From Tenacibaculum ovolyticum DSM 18103 (GTDB taxonomy: Bacteria; Bacteroidota; Bacteroidia; Flavobacteriales; Flavobacteriaceae), in contig NZ_KE387163.1 in the NCBI RefSeq assembly GCF_000430545.1, forward strand, positions 712,439-776,438: a stretch of DNA of 64,000 nt, read 5' to 3'. A program made the translations under genes and the position numbers. The number at the start of each line of letters is the position of its first letter. The first letter of the stretch is position 1. Shown piece after piece: positions 1 through 8,159 of this stretch. The notes under the pieces were generated by a model. The model had not been told where the DNA came from and searched no databases. It worked only from the letters and a program-made list of their open reading frames with translations.

Positions 1-303
1 ATAGGTGCACCATTAGGCTCTATCATAAGAAAAGGAGGTATGGGACTGCCAATGATTTTAGCTATTTGTATATATGTACTCTACTTTTTCACGAACACTT
101 TTGGTAAAAACCTAGCAGAACAAAGCTCTGTGACAGCTGTAACAGGCGCTTGGCTAAGTGTATTATTAATGCTACCTTTGGCTCTAACATTAACCTTTAG
201 AGCAAGTAAAGACAAAGGTTTATTTGATATTAAAGGTTTTATTGCTACACTTGGTAATTTATTTAAAAACATATTCTCTAAAAAGAGAAAACAACATAAC
301 TAA
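1..303 (+). CDS. LptF/LptG family permease, C-terminal part
   Basis: Partial gene cut by the left edge; the reading frame is open from base 1. The visible 100 residues start with a segment reading APLGSIIRKGG, the conserved cytoplasmic motif before the last helices in YjgP/YjgQ permeases. Two hydrophobic helices follow (about MILAICIYVLYFF and AWLSVLLMLPLALTL) and then a basic tail. LptF and LptG form the inner-membrane part of the ABC transporter that extracts lipopolysaccharide from the inner membrane. I cannot tell LptF from LptG with this fragment. Its stop codon overlaps the ribB start by one base (TAATG), so the two are probably translationally coupled. Confidence 0.88.
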   Translation: MGAPLGSIIRKGGMGLPMILAICIYVLYFFTNTFGKNLAEQSSVTAVTGAWLSVLLMLPLALTLTFRASKDKGLFDIKGFIATLGNLFKNIFSKKRKQHN

Positions 304-1445
304 TGACAACACAAACATCAGCTAAAACTCAATTAAACACTATTGAAGAAGCTATACAAGATATTAAGGACGGAAAAGTTATTATTGTAGTAGATGATGA
401 AGATCGTGAAAACGAAGGTGATTTTTTAGCTGCTGCAGAAATGGTTACTCCAGAAATGGTAAACTTTATGGCTACTCATGGTAGAGGTTTAATATGTACA
501 CCTCTTACTGAAAACCGTTGTAAAGAACTAGAGTTAAACATGATGGTTAACAATAACACCGACCCTATGGAAACTGCTTTTACGGTTTCTGTAGATTTAC
601 GAGGTAAAGGTGTAACCACAGGTATCTCTGCTTCAGATAGATCTAAAACGATTAAGGCCTTAATGGATCCAGAAACAAAACCTTTTGATCTTGCACGTCC
701 TGGACATATCTTTCCTTTAAGAGCAAAAAATGGTGGTGTTTTAAGAAGAACAGGGCATACCGAAGCTGCTATTGATTTTGCTCGTTTAGCTGGCTTACAA
801 CCAGCCGGAGTTATCGTAGAGATAATGAACGAAGATGGTACCATGGCTCGTTTACCTCAGTTATTAGAGGTGGCAAAGAAATTTGATTTAAAAATTGTTT
901 CTATTGAAGACTTAGTTGCTTACAGAATGGAACATGATTCTTTAATTGAAAAGAAAGAAGATTTTAATATTGAAACTCGTTTTGGTGACTTTCGATTAAG
1001 GGCTTATCAACAAACTACTAATAAACAAATTCATATCGCTTTAACTAAAGGAAGCTGGACAAAGAGTGATCCTATTTTAACTAGAATAAATTCAACCTTA
1101 GTTAATAATGATATTCTTGGTACTTTAACTAACAATGCTGATAAAAAACTTGATCAAATGTTTAGCGTTATTAATAAAGAAGGTAAAGGCGCTATTCTTT
1201 TTATTAACCAACAAAGTCAAGCTTTAAATTTATTAAACAGATTACGTGGTTTAAAAGAAAACCAAACAAATGGAGAAATGAAAGCTCCCAATGTTATCAT
1301 GGATAATAAAGATTTTGGTATTGGTGCCCAAATATTACACGACTTACATATACATAAACTTAAATTAGTTTCTAACACCAAACAAACCAAACGTGTTGGT
1401 ATGATTGGTTATGGTTTGGAAATAGTTGACTATGTAAATTACTAG
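303..1445 (+). CDS. ribB: 3,4-dihydroxy-2-butanone-4-phosphate synthase with a degenerate GTP cyclohydrolase II domain
   Basis: Makes the four-carbon precursor of riboflavin from ribulose 5-phosphate. Residues 1 to about 205 are the DHBP synthase domain, with the acidic metal-binding loop DDEDRENEGDF (31-41) and RTGHTEAAID near 150. The length of 380 suggests the bifunctional RibBA layout, but the second half is a GTP cyclohydrolase II fold without its chemistry. The three zinc cysteines expected around the SEC-GDVFGSLRCDC region are replaced (NST-NDILGTLTNNA), and the usual RQEGRG segment reads NQQSQA. The fold's tail (DFGIGAQILHDL, GMIGYGLEIVDYV) is still recognisable. I infer that only the RibB activity remains and that a separate RibA exists elsewhere. 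Overlaps the upstream permease by one base. Confidence 0.93.
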   Translation: MTTQTSAKTQLNTIEEAIQDIKDGKVIIVVDDEDRENEGDFLAAAEMVTPEMVNFMATHGRGLICTPLTENRCKELELNMMVNNNTDPMETAFTVSVDLRGKGVTTGISASDRSKTIKALMDPETKPFDLARPGHIFPLRAKNGGVLRRTGHTEAAIDFARLAGLQPAGVIVEIMNEDGTMARLPQLLEVAKKFDLKIVSIEDLVAYRMEHDSLIEKKEDFNIETRFGDFRLRAYQQTTNKQIHIALTKGSWTKSDPILTRINSTLVNNDILGTLTNNADKKLDQMFSVINKEGKGAILFINQQSQALNLLNRLRGLKENQTNGEMKAPNVIMDNKDFGIGAQILHDLHIHKLKLVSNTKQTKRVGMIGYGLEIVDYVNY

Positions 1446-1451
1446 AATCGT

Positions 1452-1506
1452 TAATACATCATAAAAAAAGCAAGCTTAGTAAGCTTGCTTTTTTTATGAT
1501 GTATTA
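1452..1506. terminator. Bidirectional terminator between convergent ribB and nitronate monooxygenase genes
   Basis: A perfect inverted repeat with 26-bp arms around a 3-base loop (AGT, 1478-1480). The core is GCAAGCTT/AAGCTTGC, flanked by A7 and T7 tracts, so it gives a U-tract terminator on both strands. The outer arms (about 1452-1462 and 1496-1506) add pairing beyond what a terminator needs. Confidence 0.9.
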
Positions 1507-1541
1507 TTATACCAATTCGGGCATAATATAATTGGTACTAC

Positions 1542-2483
1542 TTATAAAATACTCATTAATGATTTAACCTCATTAAATTCATTTACAATTTCCGCTACAA
1601 CGTCTTTGGCTGATTTTATTTCATGAATGATTCCTGCTACCTGTCCTATTTCGAGCTCACCTTCATCTAAATCTCCTTCAAACATTCCCTTTTTAGCTCT
1701 TGCACGACCTAATAATTCTTTTATATCTTCTATTGATGGATTTTTTTGATATAATTCCTGAACTTCTTTATAGAATTTATTTTTAACCAAACGAACTGGT
1801 GCCAATTCTTTTAAAGTTAAATGAGTATCACCATCTTTAACATTAACAATAGTCTGTTTAAAATTATCATGCGCCGAAGACTCTAATGTAGCAGCAAAAC
1901 GACTACCTATTTGTACTCCGTCGGCTCCTAAAACCATAGCCGCTAACATTCCTCTACCTGAACCAATACCTCCAGCTGAAATTACAGGAATTTTTACCTG
2001 CTCTTTTACCATTGGTATTAAAGTAAGCGTAGTAGACTCTTCACGCCCGTTATGACCTCCTGCTTCAAAACCTTCACAAACTACAGCATCTACCCCAGCT
2101 GCTTCTGATTTTAAGGCAAATTTCACAGAGCTTACTACATGTACTACTGTAATTCCTTTTTCCTTTAAAAAACTAGTCCAAGTTTTAGGGTTTCCTGCTG
2201 ATGTAAAAACAATCTTTACACCTTCTTCAATAATAATATCCATTATTTTTTCAATATCTGGATACAACATTGGTACATTAACTCCAAATGGCTTACTAGT
2301 TGCTTTTTTACATTTTTGAATATGGGTACGTAAAACATCAGGGTACATTGATCCTGCACCTATTAATCCTAGTCCACCAGCATTAGAAACAGCAGAAGCT
2401 AGTTTCCAACCACTCACCCAAATCATTCCTCCTTGAATAATTGGATATTGAATATTAAATAATTTTGTAATTTTATTTTGCAT
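1542..2483 (-). CDS. Nitronate monooxygenase / NPD-family flavoprotein
   Basis: A 313-residue FMN-dependent TIM barrel of the 2-nitropropane dioxygenase family, which oxidises alkyl nitronates. The N-terminus has the family pattern YPIIQGGM followed by AVSNAGGLGLIGAG. EGFEAGGHNG near residue 140 carries the conserved histidine, and ISAGGIGSGRGM plus GADGVQIGSRF form the phosphate-binding end of the barrel. Related proteins include FabK-type enoyl reductases and DHOD-like enzymes; AGGH favours the nitronate monooxygenase group, but the substrate is not proven. The start codon overlaps the stop of the upstream secreted MORN-repeat protein by one base, so they share a transcript although their roles look unrelated. 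Confidence 0.88.
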   Translation of the reverse strand: MQNKITKLFNIQYPIIQGGMIWVSGWKLASAVSNAGGLGLIGAGSMYPDVLRTHIQKCKKATSKPFGVNVPMLYPDIEKIMDIIIEEGVKIVFTSAGNPKTWTSFLKEKGITVVHVVSSVKFALKSEAAGVDAVVCEGFEAGGHNGREESTTLTLIPMVKEQVKIPVISAGGIGSGRGMLAAMVLGADGVQIGSRFAATLESSAHDNFKQTIVNVKDGDTHLTLKELAPVRLVKNKFYKEVQELYQKNPSIEDIKELLGRARAKKGMFEGDLDEGELEIGQVAGIIHEIKSAKDVVAEIVNEFNEVKSLMSIL

Positions 2484-3283
2484 TATCCTCTAAAATTTAG
2501 TGGTTGAGTAAAATTAAATGGTATTATTCTGTTTAAATGTGTGGCAGGAACCCAACCTTCGATATTTTCAAAAAAGGTAATTATTTGTTTCTTTAATTTC
2601 TTAGGAAGTTTCTCATCTATAGTAACATCCTTAATTTTCCCATCAACATCTATTACATAATAAACATTTATTTTTCCTTTAACTTTATAATTAATACTTT
2701 TTACCAACTTTTTTAATCTATCAACATATTTTTTATTATCTACTTTAAATTTTGGCTTTTTTATTTTAAAGTCATCATATTTGAACTCAATTTTATTTCC
2801 TAAAGAATTATAAAAAGAGGTTTTTAATAAAGAGTCCTTTTTAAAAACACCTTTACTTGCTAATTTACCATTATAGTGATATAACTTCCAAACACCTTCT
2901 CTCTTCCCTTCTAAATATATTCCCTCTATATTTTTATTCCCATTATCAAACCAAGTTTGTGCTCTACCATGTTTTCTCCCCTCTTTATTATAAAAATTTA
3001 GAACGTTCATTTTCCCATGTTTATTAAATGAAACCGATTCTCCTATTTTTATTTTCTTATTTGCAGACAAATAATGCGTATAATTAAAGAGTTTACCATT
3101 ACGCCTATACTTTCTAACTAACCACAAAGAATCTAATTTCTTTGTAACAATCTCAAAAGACCTTGCTTTTTCTTTATCCTTTGTGATCTTTCCTTTTTTA
3201 TCTAAGTAATTAACAATAGAATCTTTCTGAGAAAATCCTTGGAAACTAACGAATAGTATAAATAATAGCAATATTTTTTTCAT
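2483..3283 (-). CDS. Secreted MORN/YwqK-repeat protein with a TonB-like C-terminal domain
   Basis: 266 residues with an N-terminal signal peptide (hydrophobic LLLFILFVSFQGFSQ). The middle holds MORN_2/YwqK-type repeats of the form NG(K/N)..IEG(I/V)Y..GKREGVWK, for example around KLYHYNGKLASKGVF. The last ~80 residues (VKGKINVYYVIDVDGKIKDV ... GWVPA) resemble the TonB C-terminal fold that Bacteroidetes add to many secreted proteins. Databases sometimes label YwqK repeats as antitoxins, but nothing here supports that role. Function unknown; probably periplasmic or surface exposed. Lies 20 bp downstream of mnmA on the same strand, and a related repeat protein lies upstream of mnmA. Confidence 0.75.
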   Translation of the reverse strand: MKKILLLFILFVSFQGFSQKDSIVNYLDKKGKITKDKEKARSFEIVTKKLDSLWLVRKYRRNGKLFNYTHYLSANKKIKIGESVSFNKHGKMNVLNFYNKEGRKHGRAQTWFDNGNKNIEGIYLEGKREGVWKLYHYNGKLASKGVFKKDSLLKTSFYNSLGNKIEFKYDDFKIKKPKFKVDNKKYVDRLKKLVKSINYKVKGKINVYYVIDVDGKIKDVTIDEKLPKKLKKQIITFFENIEGWVPATHLNRIIPFNFTQPLNFRG

Positions 3284-3303
3284 AGATTTTTTAACTTACT
3301 TTT

Positions 3304-4491
3304 TTAAGAGATTACTCCAGAGCCTAACAGTTCTTCATCCTTATACCAGGCAACAAATTGCCCTTCCTGAATGGCTGATTGAGGATTTGTGAATTCTACA
3401 TACAAACCACTATCAACTTTATAAATCGTTGCTTTTTCTAATTGCTGACGGTAACGAATTCGTGCTTCAACTTGCATTTCTTCACCTGATTTTAACTTTA
3501 AATCTTCACGAACCCAGTGTAATTCTTCATTTGTAACAAACAGAACATTTCTATACAAACCTTGGTGAGTTTTTCCTTCACCTGTATAAATTACGTTTTC
3601 ATTAACGTCCGTTTCAATTACATATAACGCCTCTTTAGTACCACCTACATTTAACCCTTTACGTTGTCCTTTTGTAAAATAATGAGCTCCATCATGTTTA
3701 CCAACAACTTTACCATCTTCTTTTTTGTAAGAGAATTTTGTTGCATAGTAATTTAACTCGGCTTCTTTATTTTTAAATGTTGGAATTACGCTATTATACT
3801 GTTCAAAACTTGTAGGTATTTGAACTATAACTCCCTTTTTAGGTTGTAGCTTTTGTTGTAAAAAATCGGGTAAACGAACTTTACCTATAAAACATAATCC
3901 TTGAGAATCTTTTTTATCTGCAGTAATTAGATCAGCTTCTTTTGCAATTTCTCTTACTTCAGGTTTTGTTAACTCACCAATAGGAAACATTGCTTTAGCA
4001 AGTTGTTTTTGTGATAACTGGCACAAAAAGTACGACTGATCTTTATTCGTATCTTTTCCTGCTAAAAGTTTATAAACTGATTTTCCTTCGATTACTTCTT
4101 CATCTTTTCTACAATAATGACCAGTTGCTACATAATCAGCTCCTAAGCTTAGTGCGATGTCCATAAAAACATCAAACTTAATCTCTCTATTACATAAAAT
4201 ATCAGGATTTGGCGTACGCCCTTTCTCGTATTCATTAAACATATAATCTACAATACGTTCTTTGTATTGCTCACTTAAATCTACAGTCTGGAAAGGTATC
4301 CCTAATTTATCAGCAACAATCATTGCATCATTACTGTCTTCTAACCAAGGGCATTCATCTGATATAGTTACTGAATCATCATGCCAGTTTTTCATAAACA
4401 GACCAATTACTTCATAACCTTGCTCTTTTAATAAATATGCTGTTACACTACTATCTACACCTCCTGAAAGTCCTACTATTACTCTTTTCAT
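3304..4491 (-). CDS. mnmA: tRNA-specific 2-thiouridylase MnmA
   Basis: 395 residues. Inserts sulfur at U34 of the glutamate, lysine and glutamine tRNAs. The PP-loop ATP-binding motif GLSGGVDSS is at residues 7-15. The two catalytic cysteines are visible: C100 in [13 protein letters not shown] and C200 in SQGLCFIGK. The C-terminal RNA-binding barrel contains the usual RYRQ and PQSAIQEGQ(F)VAWY segments. Length is slightly above the E. coli enzyme (about 370). A TAAATTTG -7 element lies 19 bases upstream of the ATG on the minus strand. Flanked on both sides by secreted MORN-repeat genes on the same strand. Confidence 0.97.
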   Translation of the reverse strand: MKRVIVGLSGGVDSSVTAYLLKEQGYEVIGLFMKNWHDDSVTISDECPWLEDSNDAMIVADKLGIPFQTVDLSEQYKERIVDYMFNEYEKGRTPNPDILCNREIKFDVFMDIALSLGADYVATGHYCRKDEEVIEGKSVYKLLAGKDTNKDQSYFLCQLSQKQLAKAMFPIGELTKPEVREIAKEADLITADKKDSQGLCFIGKVRLPDFLQQKLQPKKGVIVQIPTSFEQYNSVIPTFKNKEAELNYYATKFSYKKEDGKVVGKHDGAHYFTKGQRKGLNVGGTKEALYVIETDVNENVIYTGEGKTHQGLYRNVLFVTNEELHWVREDLKLKSGEEMQVEARIRYRQQLEKATIYKVDSGLYVEFTNPQSAIQEGQFVAWYKDEELLGSGVIS

Positions 4492-4509
4492 TCTTTATTA
4501 TTGAAGCTG

Positions 4510-4517
4510 CAAATTTA
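4510..4517 (-). promoter_or_regulatory. -7 element of the mnmA promoter
   Basis: On the minus strand the bases read TAAATTTG, matching the Bacteroidetes TAnnTTTG -7 consensus, close upstream of the mnmA ATG. I see no clear -33 TTG at the expected spacing, so this is only half a promoter by sequence. Confidence 0.5.
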
Positions 4518-4580
4518 CGAATAAGTTTCTATTTTTATAATGATTAAAACTAATAGCTTTATCAATTAAATTGATATCTA

Positions 4581-5279
4581 TTAATCATCATTCTTAAAAT
4601 CTGATAATTTCTCTTTTTTCTTTTTATCAACTATTTCACCGTCCATATAAAAATCCCACTTCCCTACTCTTTTTCCGTTTTTATACATTCCTTTTTCCTT
4701 TATACCTCCTTTTAAGTCGTAATACTTAGCTTCACCTTCTAACTTACCTTTAGCATAAATTACTTGTTCAATTAAAATAGCTGAATCAGTAAATGTTTTA
4801 GAAACTCCATTTTTTACTCCTCCTACATATACAGATTCTTGAGTTACATTTCCGTTAGGATAATAATTTTTAAGAACCCCATCTAACTTACCTTCTTTAT
4901 ATTCTTCTTCAGAAAAAATCTTACCATTTGTAAAATAATAAAACCATTTGCCTATACGGTTTTTACCAACCATTGCTCCTTCACTCTTCAACCTACCTGA
5001 TTCATTGTAAAACTTAACAGAAGCGGTATCGTTAGAAAAAACTTTTACAATTACTGGTTGTGAAGATGATTTTTTAGAATAAAACTTAAAACTTCCTATT
5101 TCTTTTCCGTTTTTAAACACTCCTGAATAACGAATTTTTCCATTATCATAAAATTTCTTCCACACACCCGTTCTTTTTCCATTAGCATCAAACTTATTAA
5201 ATTTCTGAGCATTTACAGAAACCATAAAATAAACTGATAATAAAAGTGCTATTGAAAATTTCCTTTTTATATTTAACAT
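4581..5279 (-). CDS. Secreted MORN/YwqK-repeat protein
   Basis: 232 residues, signal peptide at the N-terminus (ALLLSVYFMVSVNAQ). Almost the whole mature part is made of MORN_2-type units with the pattern GKRTGVWKKFYDNGKIRYSG, NRIGKWFYYFTNGKIFSEE, GKLDGVLKNYYPNGNVTQE and GKRVGKWDFYMDG. Such repeats form flat beta-hairpin stacks. No catalytic domain is visible, and the tail is short and highly charged. It is a relative of the MORN protein at 2483-3283 but lacks its TonB-like C-terminus. Function unknown. It sits 89 bp upstream of mnmA on the same strand and is divergent from the HEAT-like gene at 5344. Confidence 0.75.
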   Translation of the reverse strand: MLNIKRKFSIALLLSVYFMVSVNAQKFNKFDANGKRTGVWKKFYDNGKIRYSGVFKNGKEIGSFKFYSKKSSSQPVIVKVFSNDTASVKFYNESGRLKSEGAMVGKNRIGKWFYYFTNGKIFSEEEYKEGKLDGVLKNYYPNGNVTQESVYVGGVKNGVSKTFTDSAILIEQVIYAKGKLEGEAKYYDLKGGIKEKGMYKNGKRVGKWDFYMDGEIVDKKKKEKLSDFKNDD

Positions 5280-5343
5280 TGATAATTATTTTTTACTTAG
5301 TAAAATAACTTATTGAGTTCAAAAATACACAAACCGTACCAAT

Positions 5344-5919
5344 ATGAGTATTGATTTTTTAATTTCTGTTTTAAACGACATGAAAACCGCTGCAAAAGTA
5401 AACAGAGACAAAGCTTCAAATATTGTATTAGAACACCCAAAATTACTTAAACATTTAGTAACTTTAACCTTTGATGTTGATAACAAGCTTTCAATAAAAG
5501 CAGCTTGGATATTAGAATGGATTTGCACACATCATGGAATCAAACACATTCATCCTTATATTGATTATTTTGTTAAAAATATTTCAACACTTCATTTTGA
5601 TAGTGCTATTAGACCATGCGCCAAAATTTGTGAACACTTAGCAGTTGCTTATACAGCTAAAAAAGAAAATGAAACACAATCCGTATTAACTCAAGATCAT
5701 ATCGATTTAATTATTGAAACTGGTTTTGATTGGTTAATTACTGATCAAAAAATAGCAGTACGCGCTTACACCATGACAGCTTTATATTTATTTGGATTAC
5801 AAAAAGAGTGGGTTCACAATGAATTAAAACATTTAATTAGTACTAAAATTGTTCACGAGAGCAAAGGTTGTAAAGCTCGCGGAAAATATATTTTAGAAAT
5901 GATTGAAAAAACCAATTAA
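5344..5919 (+). CDS. Conserved HEAT-like alpha-helical protein, function unknown
   Basis: 191 residues, soluble, no signal peptide. The sequence is built of amphipathic helices in pairs (for example LLKHLVTLTFDVDNKLSIKA then WILEWICTHHGIKHIHPYI), as in HEAT/ARM solenoids. Homologues in Flavobacteriia have been annotated as adenylosuccinate lyase, as far as I recall, but I see neither the lyase signature nor its length (about 450), so I would not use that name. Divergent from the MORN gene at 4581-5279, and followed 106 bp later by a peptide precursor gene on the same strand. Confidence 0.65.
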   Translation: MSIDFLISVLNDMKTAAKVNRDKASNIVLEHPKLLKHLVTLTFDVDNKLSIKAAWILEWICTHHGIKHIHPYIDYFVKNISTLHFDSAIRPCAKICEHLAVAYTAKKENETQSVLTQDHIDLIIETGFDWLITDQKIAVRAYTMTALYLFGLQKEWVHNELKHLISTKIVHESKGCKARGKYILEMIEKTN

Positions 5920-6024
5920 ATATTTCATTCGGAAAGTTATTTACTTACTTCGAAAAATTTTACTCTTCACTTTCTAAAAAGCTTTATACATTGATCTCAA
6001 TATTAATAATTAAATTTATAGATT

Positions 6025-6228
6025 ATGTTAAAAAAAATTGGTGATTTAGGAAAAGCCTTAGACAAAACTGAACAAAAGGCTATTAATGGTGGAACTTTAA
6101 ATGATTTTGCTGCAAAATGTTGCCATACTGTCTTTGGATGTACATATGTTAGAACACACGCAACAGCAAGTTTGCTTCAAAATCAAGGATACTTCTGTAA
6201 AGTACTATCTGTTCGAGGAAGCATGTAA
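6025..6228 (+). CDS. Double-glycine-leader peptide precursor, Cys-containing
   Basis: 67 residues. The first 23 (ending EQKAINGG, with Gly-Gly at 22-23) form a short amphipathic leader of the type cut by C39 peptidase-containing ABC transporters during export of bacteriocins and pheromones. The predicted 44-residue core holds four cysteines: a CC pair, FGC and YFC. It has no strong hydrophobic helix, so it is not a typical class IIb bacteriocin. It stands alone: no transporter, modification enzyme or immunity gene is adjacent, and the neighbours are housekeeping or enzyme genes. A terminator follows. A second precursor of the same design lies at 40942. Product and role are not known. Confidence 0.7.
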   Translation: MLKKIGDLGKALDKTEQKAINGGTLNDFAAKCCHTVFGCTYVRTHATASLLQNQGYFCKVLSVRGSM

Positions 6229-6275
6229 GTTAAGTTTACTCATGTAAAAATCTAAAATTATTTTAAGAGATTAAA

Positions 6276-6309
6276 TAAAAAACGTGAATTAAAACTCACG
6301 TTTCTTATT
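6276..6309. terminator. Bidirectional terminator between the peptide gene and the sterol-desaturase-family gene
   Basis: Inverted repeat AACGTGA (6281-6287) / TCACGTT (6296-6302) with an 8-base loop, extended by an A-rich left flank and T-rich right flank. It serves both convergent genes. Confidence 0.75.
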
Positions 6310-7144
6310 TAATTTCTTTCAAATTCGTTGGCTTTCTATAACCAACGAAAGGTTGTTTTAGTAATTCTTTTAAACTTGAATTCTTTTCTTCGTCAGGAAA
6401 GGTATCTACTCCATACACAATTTTCTCTCTATCCAATTCCATATAAGTCCCTAATAAACGATCCCAAATAGAAAATATATTACCATAATTAGAATCGGTA
6501 TATGGTAACATATTATGATGATGAACTTTATGCATGTCTGGTGATACAATTACATAACTCAATAATTTATCAAGTTTTTTTGGAATTTTAATATTTGCAT
6601 GTGTTAATTGTGTAAATAGTAATGACATTGATTGATACAACATTATAATTGCTACTGGAGTACCTACTAAAAAAACACCTAATAATGTAAATATAAAACG
6701 TATCATACTTTCTAAAGGATGATGCCTGTTAGCTGTGGTAGTATCTACTTCATGATCGGTGTGATGTACTAAATGCACCATCCAAAGTACTTTTACTTTA
6801 TGTTCGGTAAGGTGTGCTAAATAAGCACCAAAGAAATCTAAGAATAATACACCTAAAACTACATACAACCATAAAGGTATTTCAGGTAACCAATTAATTA
6901 ATCCAAAATTATTTATTTGTACCCAATCTGCTGTTTCTATTAATAAAAAAGCCAATGTAAAGTTTATTATAATTGTTGTTACTGTAAAAAACAAATTTGG
7001 AAAAGCATGTTTCCATTTGTTATATTTAAACTTAAATAAAGGAACAGCACTTTCTAACAACCAAAAAAAGGTAATTCCGCCAATTAAAATAAAACTTCGA
7101 TGTTTAGACGGAATCGTCTCAAAATAATGAATAAGGACTTCCAA
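6305..7144 (-). CDS. Sterol desaturase / fatty acid hydroxylase superfamily membrane protein
   Basis: 279 residues with four or so membrane helices in the first 125 residues. The di-iron histidine boxes are all present: HLTEH, HLVHHTDHEVD, NRHHPLE and, later, HKVHHH. This is the FA_hydroxylase family, which hydroxylates or desaturates a lipid chain or sterol-like substrate in the membrane. In Flavobacteriaceae such proteins are common and their substrates mostly untested; candidates include carotenoids, ornithine lipids and fatty acids. No pathway gene is adjacent, so I do not name the substrate. A YkgJ-type protein is encoded 34 bp upstream on the same strand, probably in one transcript. Confidence 0.87.
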   Translation of the reverse strand: MEVLIHYFETIPSKHRSFILIGGITFFWLLESAVPLFKFKYNKWKHAFPNLFFTVTTIIINFTLAFLLIETADWVQINNFGLINWLPEIPLWLYVVLGVLFLDFFGAYLAHLTEHKVKVLWMVHLVHHTDHEVDTTTANRHHPLESMIRFIFTLLGVFLVGTPVAIIMLYQSMSLLFTQLTHANIKIPKKLDKLLSYVIVSPDMHKVHHHNMLPYTDSNYGNIFSIWDRLLGTYMELDREKIVYGVDTFPDEEKNSSLKELLKQPFVGYRKPTNLKEIK

Positions 7145-7178
7145 TTTAAAATATTTTCTTAAAAATAAGAAAAAAAAA

Positions 7179-7706
7179 TCAACCTAATCTTTTTACCTTC
7201 TCATTTGATCTAACTGGTAAACGTTTTTTTAGTTCTTCAACAATTCTATATGTTGCAGGACAGATAGCTGTATTTGCTATCGTTAAATCTGAAATCTGAA
7301 TAAATTTCTTACGGTTTGTATGAGGGTATTCTGAACATGCTTTTGGTCTCACATCATATATAAAGCACGAATTATCACTTTCATCTAAAAATGAACATGG
7401 AGCTGTTTTTAACACCATAAAATCGTCGTTATCACGCTCTAAATATTGGCTTTCAAAATCACGAACCTTCATTTTTAAATGTTTAGAAATTCGCTCAGTA
7501 TCTTTATCTGTAAAAATAGGACTCGTTGTTTTACAACAGTTACCGCAATCTAAACAATCTGTTTTTGCAAATTCCTTTTCATGTATATCTTGTACTACAA
7601 CATCAAAATTTTTAGGTACTCGCTTTTTTATGGTTGCAAAGTATTTTTTATTCTGCTTCTCTACGTCTGCAGCTAATTTTTCTAAATTCTCTAAATCTTT
7701 ATCCAT
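7179..7706 (-). CDS. YkgJ-family Cys-cluster protein (putative metal binding)
   Basis: 175 residues, cytoplasmic. A cysteine cluster CLDCGNCCKT lies near residue 54 and further cysteines follow in APCSFLDESDNSCFIYDVRPKACSEYP, the UPF0153/YkgJ pattern predicted to bind Zn or an Fe-S cluster. The N-terminal ~50 residues are a charged helix. Biochemical role unknown for the family. The ATG is only a few bases downstream of a TATTTTTG -7 element (7711-7718 on the minus strand), which fixes the start. Encoded just upstream of the sterol-desaturase-family gene. Confidence 0.85.
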   Translation of the reverse strand: MDKDLENLEKLAADVEKQNKKYFATIKKRVPKNFDVVVQDIHEKEFAKTDCLDCGNCCKTTSPIFTDKDTERISKHLKMKVRDFESQYLERDNDDFMVLKTAPCSFLDESDNSCFIYDVRPKACSEYPHTNRKKFIQISDLTIANTAICPATYRIVEELKKRLPVRSNEKVKRLG

Positions 7707-7710
7707 ACTG

Positions 7711-7718
7711 CAAAAATA
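7711..7718 (-). promoter_or_regulatory. -7 element upstream of the YkgJ gene
   Basis: Reads TATTTTTG on the minus strand, a full TAnnTTTG match, ending 4 bases before the ATG. The transcript would have almost no 5' leader. Confidence 0.5.
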
Positions 7719-8159
7719 GACATATAAACCGTTAGAATCAGTTTAAATATAACCTTCTAAGTTTTAAAATAATTTATCATAAACATCTCTACTTACCTCT
7801 GATTCTTAATTTAAAAAATACAATACGTTTTTAACAATAAATAAACTATTTCGAAAGTTAAGAACACTTTAAAAATGTTTTTTATAAAAAACTTACTAGT
7901 TGTTTTTTTTACAGAAAGCAAACATACGAGAACACCTAAAAGTATACTATATTAACAAAAACTTAGATTATATTACGAATAAATAGAGTAAAACTCATAA
8001 AATAATGAATACAAATTAATTTTAACGTACATTAATTGACTTTAACACAAATTAACATTTAATAATACTTTATTACCATGTTAACCTTATTTTTAAGTTA
8101 ATTTAATCTAAGAGATTCAAGGCAATAAATTATTGTAAAGACTAAAACAGATTACCTTT
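7719..8159. other. AT-rich intergenic region upstream of the large T9SS gene
   Basis: About 440 bp with no convincing gene. The longest + strand ORF (from ATG near 7875) would encode about 26 low-complexity residues and is not supported. I see no hairpin terminator and no full -33/-7 pair; the region probably contains divergent promoters and a long 5' leader for the gene at 8160. Confidence 0.5.

Noticed and set aside
2483-5279. YwqK repeats as part of a toxin-antitoxin system
   Set aside because: Both proteins have signal peptides and no toxin is encoded next to them.
5344-5919. Name adenylosuccinate lyase for the HEAT-like protein
   Set aside because: Too short and lacks the fumarase/lyase signature.
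7875-7955. 26-codon ORF in the region before the giant T9SS gene
   Set aside because: Short, low complexity, no promoter element, and no terminator.
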